In this document: in pieces, positions 1 through 7,541 of the stretch
How positions within the stretch are numbered: the stretch's first letter is position 1
Layout: each line of letters begins with the position of its first letter
Assembly: GCA_011524675.1 (NCBI GenBank)
Contig: WTJX01000280.1
Coordinates: 1 to 16,329, forward strand
Source: Cytophagales bacterium
GTDB lineage: Bacteria > Bacteroidota > Bacteroidia > Cytophagales > JAAEPT01
Reading direction: 5' to 3'
DNA length: 16,329 bases
Notes under the pieces: model-generated
What the model was told of the DNA's origin: nothing
Database searches by the model: none
The model's input: only the letters and a program-made list of their open reading frames with translations
Made by a program: the position numbers and the translations under genes

Positions 1-29
1 TAAAATTTTGTATAACGCTGAATAAGTGC

Positions 30-57
30 AAAAGATGGTTTTGCAAAGCCTTCTTTT
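30..57 (+). terminator. Imperfect hairpin, probable terminator of a gene upstream of the window
   Basis: Positions 30-41 pair with 46-57 with one T-T mismatch and one G-T wobble, leaving a 4-nt loop. The 3' arm ends in TTCTTTT, which could serve as a short U-tract. The stem contains GGTTTTGCAAAGCC, a motif that recurs in the hairpins after the genes ending at 7472 and 9569. No gene is visible upstream within the window, so what it terminates is inferred. Confidence 0.45.
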
Positions 58-92
58 AGTAATGAGTACATAGTCCATATGCATACTAACAT

Positions 93-128
93 AAAAGGAG
101 ATGTTTTTTAAAAACATCTCCTTTTTTT
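93..128 (+). terminator. Strong rho-independent terminator
   Basis: A perfect 16-bp inverted repeat (93-108 with 110-125, arm GGAGATGTTTTT flanked by A and T runs) is followed by a T-tract to 128. The A-tract before the stem makes it likely to work in both directions, but no minus-strand gene faces it. It separates an upstream transcription unit from the operon that starts at 177. Confidence 0.8.
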
Positions 129-176
129 GTTTATGATCTAATGAAAAAACTTCGTTCTTTTTCTTAATTTCACTGC

Positions 177-647
177 GTGAAACAAATTATCGTATTTCTT
201 ATTACTTTTACTACCATTCTGATCTCTTGCAAGCCAGAAGAAAACAATATCGTTTGTAATGGTGTTACAGAGTTTAGTGTGTTGAATATGGCTTTTTATG
301 ATAGAGACAGTACTGACTTAAGTGCCATCACTGTGGATACTGTATTGGTCATTATCGATCAAGATACGCTGGCAAATGCTACAGACGCTAACGGCGTTTC
401 CTTTCGTCTTTCACCTTTTGAGCATGAGATCACATTTACTACACTGCTAGACAGTACAGACGCAGTGCCTACAACATTAACTTTCAAATACGATTATTCC
501 TCCGAATTTATATCCAATGACTGTGGCTATGCACATCGTTTCAGTTTGCAAGAGGCAAGCATCGACAATGGAGATTCAATAGTCATTAACAGCAAAATAG
601 TATCCGTTTTTGAGAATGAAGAAGAGCATATTCATATTTTTCGTTAG
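177..647 (+). CDS. DUF6452-like lipoprotein
   Basis: 156-residue predicted lipoprotein of unknown function. Residues 1-17 form a hydrophobic signal ending in the lipobox LISC, with Cys18 the expected lipidated residue, so the mature protein is probably envelope-anchored. A short FYD motif (about 40-42), a late SNDCGYAHRFSL segment (113-124) and a C-terminal ENEEEHIHIF segment (146-155) are the pattern I recognise from DUF6452 proteins of Bacteroidota. Cys27 and Cys116 could form a disulfide (inference). The start is GTG; the upstream in-frame ATG at 141 is cut off by TAA at 165, and starting later would lose the signal peptide. The next gene overlaps its 3' end by 32 nt and encodes a DUF6048-like protein, the usual partner of this family. 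The DUF number is from memory. Confidence 0.75.
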   Translation: MKQIIVFLITFTTILISCKPEENNIVCNGVTEFSVLNMAFYDRDSTDLSAITVDTVLVIIDQDTLANATDANGVSFRLSPFEHEITFTTLLDSTDAVPTTLTFKYDYSSEFISNDCGYAHRFSLQEASIDNGDSIVINSKIVSVFENEEEHIHIFR

Positions 648-1290
648 TTTGACTTTTGGAGCAAAGCTTTCTTTTTCTCAAGAAATGTTAGGAGTAGAAA
701 AAGGAGGGCTAGACATAGGCTTTGACATGAGTCGCATAGGCATTTTAATGTTTGAAGACGACCGTAAGGCATGGGAGTTTTCCCTAGACTTGCAGCTCAA
801 CCAAAAATTATATTTGGCAACAGAAATAGGCTTTCAAAAAGTAGCAGGTCGCAATGAGGCCAACTACCTCTATGATTCTAGGGGGTACTATGCTACGCTA
901 GGGATAGATAGGCTCTTTTTTGATTTGAATAAAGAAGGAGATAACGATGTTTTGTATGGAGGGTTGCGTTATGGTTTCTCAAGTATGTACCAAGAAGCAG
1001 GTTTTACTATAGAAGATGAGGTTTTTGGCTCCTTGCAAAATTCGATGAGTGAGCGCGTAAGCACACATTGGCTAGAAGCCGTATTTGGTGTCAAAGTAGA
1101 AACACTAAAAAACTTGTTTTTGGGTATCTCTACCAGAGCACAATTTGGTTTGATACTACCAAAACAAGATAAAGTACCTCATTACCTACATGCAGGCTAT
1201 GGAAATGCAAGCAATAGACTCAATGTAGGCTTCACCTACTCAGTATATTATAGAATACCGATGTACAAAATAAAACAGCCAAGTAAATGA
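616..1290 (+). CDS. DUF6048-like outer-membrane beta-barrel protein
   Basis: 224-residue secreted protein, function unknown. Residues 1-22 are a clear Sec signal peptide with a likely cut near FSQ-E. The remainder alternates short amphipathic strands, many ending in aromatic residues (LYLATEIGF, YYATLGIDRLFFDL, LYGGLRYGF, LNVGFTYSVYYRI). That is typical of a small outer-membrane beta barrel and matches my recollection of DUF6048, described as porin-like. I prefer ATG at 616 over a TTG at 610, because ATG gives the canonical MKK start of a signal peptide. It overlaps the DUF6452-like gene by 32 nt, and its stop overlaps the tatD start as ATGA. The three genes are therefore almost certainly co-transcribed and translationally coupled. 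A joint role of the lipoprotein and the barrel in the outer membrane is inference. Confidence 0.75.
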   Translation: MKKSIFIFFVSLTFGAKLSFSQEMLGVEKGGLDIGFDMSRIGILMFEDDRKAWEFSLDLQLNQKLYLATEIGFQKVAGRNEANYLYDSRGYYATLGIDRLFFDLNKEGDNDVLYGGLRYGFSSMYQEAGFTIEDEVFGSLQNSMSERVSTHWLEAVFGVKVETLKNLFLGISTRAQFGLILPKQDKVPHYLHAGYGNASNRLNVGFTYSVYYRIPMYKIKQPSK

Positions 1291-2045
1291 TAGACACGCA
1301 CGCCCATATTTATACTGAAAAATATGCCGACGATAGGGATACCATTATACAAAGAGCATTTGAGCAAGGAGTTCAAAAAATCTTAATGCCCAATATTGAC
1401 CTAGCATCTATCGAAGGGATGTTATCTTTAGAAGAGCGCTATCCAACTCAATGCTTTTCCATGATGGGATTGCACCCCTGTTATGTAAAAGAAGATTATC
1501 AAGATCAATTAGCCGTCATTACTTCAAACTTTGAAGAACGCTCATTTATAGCAGTGGGAGAAATAGGTTTGGATTTTTACTGGGATAAAACATTTGAAAA
1601 GCAACAATACGATGCCTTTGAACAACAACTACGGCTTGCAAGAAAGTACAAGCTACCAGTAGCCATACATATGAGAGACTCCATAGACCAAACATTAGAA
1701 GTCTTAGCAGACTTCAAGGATGTAACAGGAGTATTGCATTGTTTTTCGGGTAACTTAGAGCAGGCAAACAAAGCCATTGATTACGGCTTTCTGTTAGGCA
1801 TAGGAGGTGTAGTTACATTCAAAAAGAGTACATTGCCACAAGTAATCCAAGAAATCCCGCTTAGTAGTATGCTACTAGAAACAGATAGCCCATATCTGGC
1901 ACCTACTCCTAAAAGAGGGAAAGTCAATGAGCCAGCCTTTTTATCTTTTATAGCTGAGAAAATAGCAGTGATTAAGCAAGTAGATGTTTCTGTTGTCATA
2001 GGAGAAACGTCTAAAAATGCCAAACAGTTATTTCAATTGGATTGA
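1287..2045 (+). CDS. tatD: TatD-family metal-dependent DNase
   Basis: 252 residues, normal family length. The amidohydrolase-type TIM-barrel metal ligands are all present: His5 and His7 (DTHAH), Glu92 (VGEIGLDFYWD), His128 (AIHMRD), His151 (LHCFSG) and Asp200 (LLETDSPYLAP). GLHP at 61-64 is also a family hallmark. TatD enzymes are cytoplasmic Mg2+-dependent 3'-5' exonucleases or endonucleases linked to DNA repair and turnover. Some family members were characterised only as hydrolases, so the exact substrate is not proven here. ATG at 1287 overlaps the previous stop by 4 nt (ATGA), so this is the third gene of the operon begun at 177. No canonical hairpin terminator follows; the low-complexity tract begins right after the stop. 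Confidence 0.93.
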   Translation: MIDTHAHIYTEKYADDRDTIIQRAFEQGVQKILMPNIDLASIEGMLSLEERYPTQCFSMMGLHPCYVKEDYQDQLAVITSNFEERSFIAVGEIGLDFYWDKTFEKQQYDAFEQQLRLARKYKLPVAIHMRDSIDQTLEVLADFKDVTGVLHCFSGNLEQANKAIDYGFLLGIGGVVTFKKSTLPQVIQEIPLSSMLLETDSPYLAPTPKRGKVNEPAFLSFIAEKIAVIKQVDVSVVIGETSKNAKQLFQLD

Positions 2046-2446
2046 GTTTTAGGTGTTACGTTTTACGTTCTATGTTTTACGTTTTTAGGTCTGTACGTTC
2101 TTTTGTCTTTCCTCTTTGAGTACTAAGTTATTAGTACAAAGTACAAAGTCTGTCTAATACAAATCGTCTCTTCTTTCAAAGTATTTAGTAGTTAGTATCT
2201 GCTATCTAGTATTAAAGAGACGATGGTCGATAGTAAATGTTGTACGTGGTACCTTGTACTTTTCAGTAAAAGCACAAACAACCAATTAACACTACCCACT
2301 TCTTTAGTCTTTAATCTCTAATCTTTAGTACAAAGCTCAAAACTTATTAAACACTAATCGTTAATCACTAACCGCTAAAAAAAAACTCATAACCCGTAAC
2401 TCAAAACTAATCACTAACCTAACCACTATCAACCCTTCATTTTTTA

Positions 2447-2482
2447 ATTTCTTCATTTCTTCATTTCTTCATTTCTTCATTC
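2447..2482. repeat. Octamer tandem array, unit ATTTCTTC
   Basis: Four perfect copies of the 8-nt unit ATTTCTTC run from 2447 to 2478, followed by a partial copy (ATTC). It sits inside the larger low-complexity tract and is far from any start codon, so phase variation of a gene is unlikely. Confidence 0.9.
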
Positions 2483-2774
2483 TTTTCCAGTAAAGGCACA
2501 CATTAGCAATCCACACTACACCTCTCTTTAATCGTTGATCTTTAAACCTTAATCTTTTTCCTCTTTCGTGGAATAAAATCTAGCCCTTAACGTCTTTAGG
2601 TCTCTAAGTCAATACGTCCCTACGTTTAAAATCGTAAATAGTCAATCGCTCAATCGTTAGTTGAAATCGTTGTACTTTGTACCTCATACCTTGTACTTTT
2701 CAATAAAGCTCTACCCTCCCAATCCTCCTCTGCACTCCATTATATCATTAAGAGATGCATCTTCCGTCTTTTAT

Positions 2775-2822
2775 CTTAAAGTCTCAAAATCTCAAAATCT
2801 CAAAATCTCAAAGTCTTAAAAC
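2775..2822. repeat. Octamer tandem array, consensus CTCAAAAT
   Basis: Six consecutive 8-nt units: CTTAAAGT, three identical CTCAAAAT, CTCAAAGT and CTTAAAAC. Central copies are identical and edge copies diverge, as expected of an array that grows by slippage and decays at its edges. It has the same unit length as the ATTTCTTC array about 330 nt upstream, although the sequence differs. Confidence 0.9.
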
Positions 2823-2837
2823 CTTGTTTTTCAGTAA

Positions 2838-3031
2838 TACAAATATTCTTATTGAAAAAAGCGCAAAAATACTTTAAAGATTATTATACAGAATGAAAAA
2901 CAGTTGGTAAATTTGCTTTTTACAAGAACAAAGTTCATATTAAGGATGTGCTTACTCTTCCTGTGCAGAGAAGCCAATAATTCAGTTATAAATCTGTAAA
3001 GAGCAGTTTTTAAATTTAATATTCCCTAACA
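2838..3031 (+). promoter_or_regulatory. Leader and promoter region of the SPOR-domain gene (approximate)
   Basis: Here the sequence returns to normal composition, so the promoter of the gene at 3032 should lie within it. TAAATTTG at 2909-2916 matches the Bacteroidota -7 consensus TAnnTTTG, but I see no convincing -33 TTG at the right distance. If used, it would leave a leader of over 100 nt. No strong hairpin or riboswitch was recognised. Confidence 0.3.
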
Positions 3032-3874
3032 ATGGAAGGAAACAAAAATAGAAGACCATCAACACCAAGTCCGTCAATCAAAAGAACCCCTACAGTCAAG
3101 AGAGGACCTGTTCCTCCAAGGGTATCTAGGACAGAGTCTTCGTCAAGTAAACCACAAGCAGCTAGGTCAAGTTCAATCACAAGTGGGGCGCCTAAGGTTT
3201 CTTCTAGAAGTAAAACCCCGCCTACAGGCGCAAGGTCTAGAGCATCGGTAGCACCTACTACCAAAAGTAAATCCAAAAAAACAGGCTTAGTTATATTTTT
3301 AGTAATAGCCATAGCCATTATCTTGAGTGTATTATTGATTCCATTCAACGATGGAAAGAGCATACTTCAAATTATAGCCTCTAGCAATACTGTAGAAAGA
3401 GAGGAAGAGAAGCAAGACGAAATTGTAGATCCGGATGAACTAAATACAGTTCCATTAGCAGAAGATTCATTAAATAAAGGAACATCAACAGTTGATGGAG
3501 AGCAGAGCACTGAACTTTCATTGGGAGACGATGGCTTGTTGCCAGTAGATGATCCCGTTTTACCTTCTTCAAAAGGCAAAGAACCAACACCAGCATCTGC
3601 ACCTAGTAGTAACGCTACATTATCAGTAGATTCGGACATGTTAACAAGTCCTAGCGGTAGGCATTATGTGATATTAGGTTCTTTCAAAGTGAAGTCCAAT
3701 GCTTTAAATTTTAAAAATAAATTGGGTAGTAGTGCAAAAATTATTGCTCCAACAGCGGGTAGTAATCTATATAAAGTATCAGGGTCAGATTTTTCTTCTA
3801 TAGAAGAAGCTAATAAGCAAATGGAAAATGATATGGAAAAATACGGTGTAGATATTTGGATACTCACATTCTAA
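3032..3874 (+). CDS. SPOR-domain single-pass membrane protein
   Basis: 280 residues with type II membrane topology. Residues 1-83 are a basic, Ser/Pro/Thr/Lys/Arg-rich disordered cytoplasmic tail. Residues 84-104 form one transmembrane helix (GLVIFLVIAIAI core). Residues 105-205 are an acidic, low-complexity periplasmic linker. Residues 209-278 are a SPOR domain, with the typical HYVILGSF opening strand, NALNFKNKL helix and a closing strand after YGVDIW. SPOR domains bind septal peptidoglycan lacking stem peptides, and the layout resembles FtsN-like or other division-site proteins. Which one this is cannot be told. No Cys pair or enzymatic domain is present. The sharp charge change between the cytoplasmic and periplasmic arms supports the topology. 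The gene stands alone: the low-complexity tract lies upstream and a strong terminator downstream. Confidence 0.85.
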   Translation: MEGNKNRRPSTPSPSIKRTPTVKRGPVPPRVSRTESSSSKPQAARSSSITSGAPKVSSRSKTPPTGARSRASVAPTTKSKSKKTGLVIFLVIAIAIILSVLLIPFNDGKSILQIIASSNTVEREEEKQDEIVDPDELNTVPLAEDSLNKGTSTVDGEQSTELSLGDDGLLPVDDPVLPSSKGKEPTPASAPSSNATLSVDSDMLTSPSGRHYVILGSFKVKSNALNFKNKLGSSAKIIAPTAGSNLYKVSGSDFSSIEEANKQMENDMEKYGVDIWILTF

Positions 3875-3909
3875 TACCGTTTCTTTTAATAAAAAATATT
3901 CCTTTCAGT

Positions 3910-3942
3910 AGCTCTGCTTTTTGATAAAAGCAGAGCTTTTTT
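3910..3942 (+). terminator. Strong rho-independent terminator after the SPOR gene
   Basis: A perfect 12-bp stem, AGCTCTGCTTTT (3910-3921) with AAAAGCAGAGCT (3926-3937), has a TGAT loop and a T-run to 3942. The folC start codon lies only 13 nt beyond the T-run. The hairpin therefore ends the upstream unit and leaves almost no room for an independent folC promoter downstream of it. Confidence 0.92.
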
Positions 3943-3955
3943 ATTTGAATACCCA

Positions 3956-5185
3956 ATGAAAACCTATGATGATGCAGTAGCTTTTTTATATGACAGGCTT
4001 CCTATGTTTCAAAACAAAGGCAGTTCAGCCTTGAAGTATAAGCTAGACAATATTCTTACTTTTTGTAAAAAGTTAAACCATCCACAAGAGACGTATCCCA
4101 TCATACATATAGCAGGCACAAACGGCAAAGGAAGTGTGTCTCACATGCTGTCGTCTATTCTGCAAGAAGCAGGTTTCAAAACAGCCTTATACACAAGCCC
4201 ACATCTCAAAAATTTCACTGAGCGAATCAAAGTCAATGGCAAAGAAATGAAACCCAAAGTGGTGCTAGACTTCGTGAATCAATATAAGCACTTGACTGAA
4301 GAGTATAACTTTTCTTTCTTTGAATGGACAGTAGCTATGGCATTTCACGAGTTTATGCGTCAAAAAGTAGATATCGCCATCATAGAAGTAGGACTAGGAG
4401 GGAGGTTTGACTCTACCAATATCGTTAATCCCATATTAAGTGTCATTACCAATATCTCGAAAGACCATATGCACGTACTGGGAAACACCCTTGCAGAAAT
4501 AGCTTTTGAAAAAGCAGGGATTATCAAAGAAAACACCCCCGTAGTCATAGGAGAAAAACACAAAGAGACAATAGAAGTATTTCGCAAAAAAGCCCATGAG
4601 GAACATGCACCTCTATACTTTGCCGTGCAAGACAAAGAAAGCCTTATTGCTTGTGATCTTCATGGTGCTTACCAACAAAAAAATTGCCGTACAGCCTACA
4701 AAGCCATCGAAGTACTCAATGTAACAACAGGCTATCATATCCCTCCACATGCTATACAACAAGGTTTGCAAAACGTAGTGAAAAACACAGGGCTAAAAGG
4801 AAGATGGCAACAGTTATCATCACAACCAAGGATGTTTTGCGATACGGCACATAATGAGTCAGGAGTAAAAGAAGTCATGCAGCAGCTAGTAACACTTTCT
4901 CATGAACAATTATGGATTGTATGGGGAATGGTCAAAGATAAAGATATAGATACCATTTTGAGCCTTTTGCCTCAAGAAGCAAACTATATCTTTTGCGAAC
5001 CCAATATGCCTAGAAAAATGACTGCCTTAGAGCTGAAAGAAAAGGCCGCAGCATTAGGACTAAAGGGAGAAATAGTACAAGACGTAAACCAAGCAATAAC
5101 ACAAGCAAAAAATAGCGCAACACAAAAGGATGTCATCTATGTAGGAGGAAGTACCTTTGTAGTAGCAGAAGTCAAAGAATTATAA
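3956..5185 (+). CDS. folC: Bifunctional folylpolyglutamate synthase / dihydrofolate synthase
   Basis: 409 residues, usual FolC length. It adds glutamate to dihydropteroate or folates in an ATP-dependent Mur-ligase-type reaction in the cytoplasm. Visible signatures: P-loop HIAGTNGKGSVSHML (51-65); SPHLKNFTERIKVNG (81-95), the Omega-loop and pterin-site region; EVGLGGRFDSTN (144-155); ISKDHMHVLG (167-176); and EKAGIIK (185-191), which carries the carbamylated lysine in the family. The C-terminal Mur-ligase domain has CDTAHNESG (295-303), IVWGMVKDKD (321-330) and a closing VGGSTFVVAE. Nothing is truncated. The start at 3956 matches family N-termini and lies 13 nt after the preceding terminator's T-run. 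trmB begins 2 nt after its stop, so they form an operon. Confidence 0.95.
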   Translation: MKTYDDAVAFLYDRLPMFQNKGSSALKYKLDNILTFCKKLNHPQETYPIIHIAGTNGKGSVSHMLSSILQEAGFKTALYTSPHLKNFTERIKVNGKEMKPKVVLDFVNQYKHLTEEYNFSFFEWTVAMAFHEFMRQKVDIAIIEVGLGGRFDSTNIVNPILSVITNISKDHMHVLGNTLAEIAFEKAGIIKENTPVVIGEKHKETIEVFRKKAHEEHAPLYFAVQDKESLIACDLHGAYQQKNCRTAYKAIEVLNVTTGYHIPPHAIQQGLQNVVKNTGLKGRWQQLSSQPRMFCDTAHNESGVKEVMQQLVTLSHEQLWIVWGMVKDKDIDTILSLLPQEANYIFCEPNMPRKMTALELKEKAAALGLKGEIVQDVNQAITQAKNSATQKDVIYVGGSTFVVAEVKEL

Positions 5186-5187
5186 CT

Positions 5188-5865
5188 ATGGCAAGAACAA
5201 AATTAAAACGTTTCCAGCAAAACGCTACAAGCGAAAATGTGATAGAAGTAGGAAAAGAACGCTATACCACCATCAAAGGGCAATGGCATGCTACTCAATT
5301 TAAGAATCAAAACCCAATCACCTTAGAGTTAGGCTGTGGCAATGGTGAATATACCGTAGGGCTAGGGAGTATTTTTCCAGAGAGAAATGTCATAGGCGTT
5401 GACATCAAAGGCTCAAGGATTTGGAGAGGAAGCACCAACGCCAAAGAAAAAAACTTGACTAATGTCGCTTTTTTGCGTACCTCTATCCTAGAGTTAGAAA
5501 AGTTTTTTGAACCTAATGAGGTAAACGAAATATGGATTACCTTTCCAGACCCTAGACCTCGACTTGGTGATGCCAAACGAAGGTTGACAAGTCAGCGTTT
5601 TTTGGGGATTTATCAACGTCTTATACAAAAAGGTGGAAAAATACATTTAAAAACAGACGATAATCCATTGTACCAGTTTACCTTAGAAACCATAGAGAAA
5701 GTAGGAGCGACCCTACTTGAACATACCGACGATCTATACCAATCAGACTATTTAGATAAACATTTTGGTTTGCAGACGACGTATGAAAAGAAGTTTTTGG
5801 CAGAAGACAAAAAGATATGTTATATTCAGTTTGAGTTAAATAAACCCATATCATATTCAAAATAG
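5188..5865 (+). CDS. trmB: tRNA (guanine-N7-)-methyltransferase
   Basis: 225 residues, typical of Bacteroidota TrmB. It uses S-adenosylmethionine to form m7G46 in the variable loop of tRNAs. The Rossmann-fold SAM motif is LELGCGNGEYTVGL (46-59), followed by NVIGVDIKGSRIWRG (67-81), which contains the acidic ribose-binding residue. The signature ITFPDPRPR (117-125) corresponds to the family FPDPWpK motif, with Arg in place of the usual Trp, a variant I believe is common in this phylum. The basic N-terminus (ARTKLKRFQ) is also family-typical. ATG at 5188 follows the folC stop by 2 nt with no Shine-Dalgarno, consistent with coupled translation. The POT transporter starts 14 nt downstream. Confidence 0.94.
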   Translation: MARTKLKRFQQNATSENVIEVGKERYTTIKGQWHATQFKNQNPITLELGCGNGEYTVGLGSIFPERNVIGVDIKGSRIWRGSTNAKEKNLTNVAFLRTSILELEKFFEPNEVNEIWITFPDPRPRLGDAKRRLTSQRFLGIYQRLIQKGGKIHLKTDDNPLYQFTLETIEKVGATLLEHTDDLYQSDYLDKHFGLQTTYEKKFLAEDKKICYIQFELNKPISYSK

Positions 5866-5879
5866 AAATGAGATAAACG

Positions 5880-7472
5880 ATGAGTAGAGATAGCAATAAA
5901 ATGCCCGGTGGCATTCCTTATATCATAGGTAATGAAGCCGCCGAGAGGTTTAGTTTTTATGGCATGAAAGGGATTTTGACCATTTTTATGGTTGAATACC
6001 TCAAAATGTCAGAAAGCACAAGCACTGAATGGTTTCATAACTTTGGTTCAGCCGTTTACCTGTTTCCATTCGCAGGTGCCATCCTTTCCGATTTTGTCCT
6101 CGGTAAGTATAGAACTATCTTATGGCTCTCTTTAGTCTATTGTGCAGGACATCTAGTACTTGCTATCTATGAAACTCAAAATGGTTTATATTGGGGTTTG
6201 ACACTTATCGCCATAGGTGCTGGAGGAATAAAACCCTGTGTCTCTGCACATGTAGGCGATCAGTTTGATGAAAGCAACAAACACCTCATAGAGAAGATAT
6301 TCAATATCTTTTATTTCTCCATTAACTTCGGAGCTTTCTTTTCGGGAATCATCACACCCTATTTATTAAATCATTCAGACTACGGTCCTGCATGGGCTTT
6401 TGGTGTTCCAGGCTTGTTGATGTTCGTCGCTACAGTATTGTTTTGGGTAGGAAGAAAAAAGTTTATCCATATCCCCCCAAGACCAAAAATGATTTTGGAT
6501 GACCTATCGGAGATAGGCTTTTATAAACTCTTAGGTAAACTTGCTATCTTATATGTCTTTGTTGCCGTCTTTTGGGCACTCTTTGATCAAGTAGGTTCAT
6601 CTTGGATTATACAAGCCAAAAGTGATCTCATGGACAAGCATATCAATTTGGGTTTTTTCTCCTTCGAGATACTGCCTTCACAGATAGGGACATCCAACCC
6701 TATATTCGTTTTGCTCCTGATACCACTCTTTACTTTTGTCATCTATCCATTTATCAACAAATACATAGACTTTTCTTCTCTCAAAAAAGTAAATGTAGGT
6801 TTTTTTATTGCTTCTTTAAGCTTCTTTATTGTCGCTTATCTAGAGTCAGAAATATATCATGGCAATACCGTTTCTGTCTGGTGGCAGATATTAGGTGTTT
6901 TTATATTGACCATTGGAGAAATACTCATTTCTATTACGGTACTAGAATACTCCTATTCCAAAGCACCCAATAGCCTCAAATCTATCATCATGTCTATTTA
7001 TTTGTTCTCAGTTTCACTGGGGAATTTGCTTACCTCTCAAGTCAATAAATATATGGTCGAAGGCTTTCAGCCCACTACAGTAGAAGTACAAGATGAACGT
7101 CTGTTTTTTACCTCTTCCTTAGATTTTCAAACAGGAGACAAAGTAAATATCAATCAAGACCTTGGGCTTATGGTACTAGACAAGAAAACGAAAGCAGAAG
7201 ATACTACTTTAGTAACAGGAACGTACATAGTCAAAACAGAAGGCAAGCGTAACATCATTTATGATGTAAAAACTAGAGAACCGCTCAAAGTAAAACAGTT
7301 AAAGCCTACATTGCCTGTTATAGAAAAGAATAGTCTTTCGTATTATAAATTAAATGGAGATAAATACTTTTTGTTTTTTGCTTACTTGATGCTCATTACA
7401 GCCATTGTATTTATTCCTTTTGCATTAAAGATGAAAACAAAAACATACGTACAAAGTAGGGCAGAAGCGTAG
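5880..7472 (+). CDS. POT/PTR-family proton-coupled peptide transporter
   Basis: 530-residue inner-membrane protein of the major facilitator superfamily, which imports di- and tripeptides with protons. Helix 1 carries NEAAERFSFYGMKGIL (18-32), the POT ExxERFxYY-type motif with Glu19, Glu22 and Arg23. GAGGIKPCVSAHVGDQF (113-129) is the second family signature. FDQVGSSWIIQA (235-246) marks the helix 7 region typical of bacterial POTs. Many hydrophobic segments span 55-390, and a final helix lies at about 496-517. Residues 391-494 are a hydrophilic, strand-rich stretch inserted before the last helix. I have seen comparable insertions in Bacteroidota homologues, and its role is unknown. It is third in the folC-trmB unit by spacing (14 nt), though functionally unrelated to those genes. 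Substrate specificity cannot be read from the sequence. Confidence 0.9.
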   Translation: MSRDSNKMPGGIPYIIGNEAAERFSFYGMKGILTIFMVEYLKMSESTSTEWFHNFGSAVYLFPFAGAILSDFVLGKYRTILWLSLVYCAGHLVLAIYETQNGLYWGLTLIAIGAGGIKPCVSAHVGDQFDESNKHLIEKIFNIFYFSINFGAFFSGIITPYLLNHSDYGPAWAFGVPGLLMFVATVLFWVGRKKFIHIPPRPKMILDDLSEIGFYKLLGKLAILYVFVAVFWALFDQVGSSWIIQAKSDLMDKHINLGFFSFEILPSQIGTSNPIFVLLLIPLFTFVIYPFINKYIDFSSLKKVNVGFFIASLSFFIVAYLESEIYHGNTVSVWWQILGVFILTIGEILISITVLEYSYSKAPNSLKSIIMSIYLFSVSLGNLLTSQVNKYMVEGFQPTTVEVQDERLFFTSSLDFQTGDKVNINQDLGLMVLDKKTKAEDTTLVTGTYIVKTEGKRNIIYDVKTREPLKVKQLKPTLPVIEKNSLSYYKLNGDKYFLFFAYLMLITAIVFIPFALKMKTKTYVQSRAEA

Positions 7473-7477
7473 TTTAT

Positions 7478-7499
7478 AGATGGCTTTGCAAAACCATCT
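7478..7499 (+). terminator. Short hairpin after the peptide transporter gene
   Basis: AGATGG (7478-7483) pairs perfectly with CCATCT (7494-7499) around CTTTGCAAAA. It begins 5 nt after the stop codon. No U-tract follows, so it is at best a weak terminator or an mRNA 3'-end stabiliser. Its GGCTTTGCAAAACC core is nearly the reverse complement of the core at 37-50. Confidence 0.45.
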
Positions 7500-7541
7500 T
7501 CAATTTCAAGTAGTTTTCAACCTACGGACATCATTGAGAAT

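Larger units (their letters stand above)
2046..2837. repeat. G-poor low-complexity intergenic tract of degenerate ~8-nt words
   Basis: This stretch of nearly 0.8 kb has no credible gene. It is built from recurring short words such as GTTTTACG, CTAATCTT, AATCACTA, GTACAAAGTACAAAG and AATCGTTAATC. The + strand is strongly C-over-G biased: about 2281-2460 has only around half a dozen Gs in 180 nt. A phrase of the type ACCTTGTACTTTTCAGTAAA recurs at 2251, 2688 and, without the AC, at 2821; a partial copy (TTTTCCAGTAAA) lies at 2483. This hints at a higher-order module. A 10-bp inverted repeat (ATCGTCTCTT, 2163-2172 with 2215-2224) lies near the start. Function is unknown. Confidence 0.8.

Noticed and set aside
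610..615. TTG start for the DUF6048-like gene
   Set aside because: The ATG six nt downstream gives a standard signal peptide start.
1577..2023. Two antisense open frames within tatD
   Set aside because: Compositional shadows of a gene with all catalytic residues on the + strand.
2447..2822. CRISPR-like array
   Set aside because: Repeat units are 8 nt and contiguous, without spacers of constant length, and no cas gene is nearby.
3016..3363. Antisense open frame of 115 codons opposite the SPOR gene
   Set aside because: It is Leu/Gly/Val-rich low complexity created by the Ser/Pro-rich codons of the real gene; there is no domain, and the plus-strand protein has clear TM and SPOR domains.
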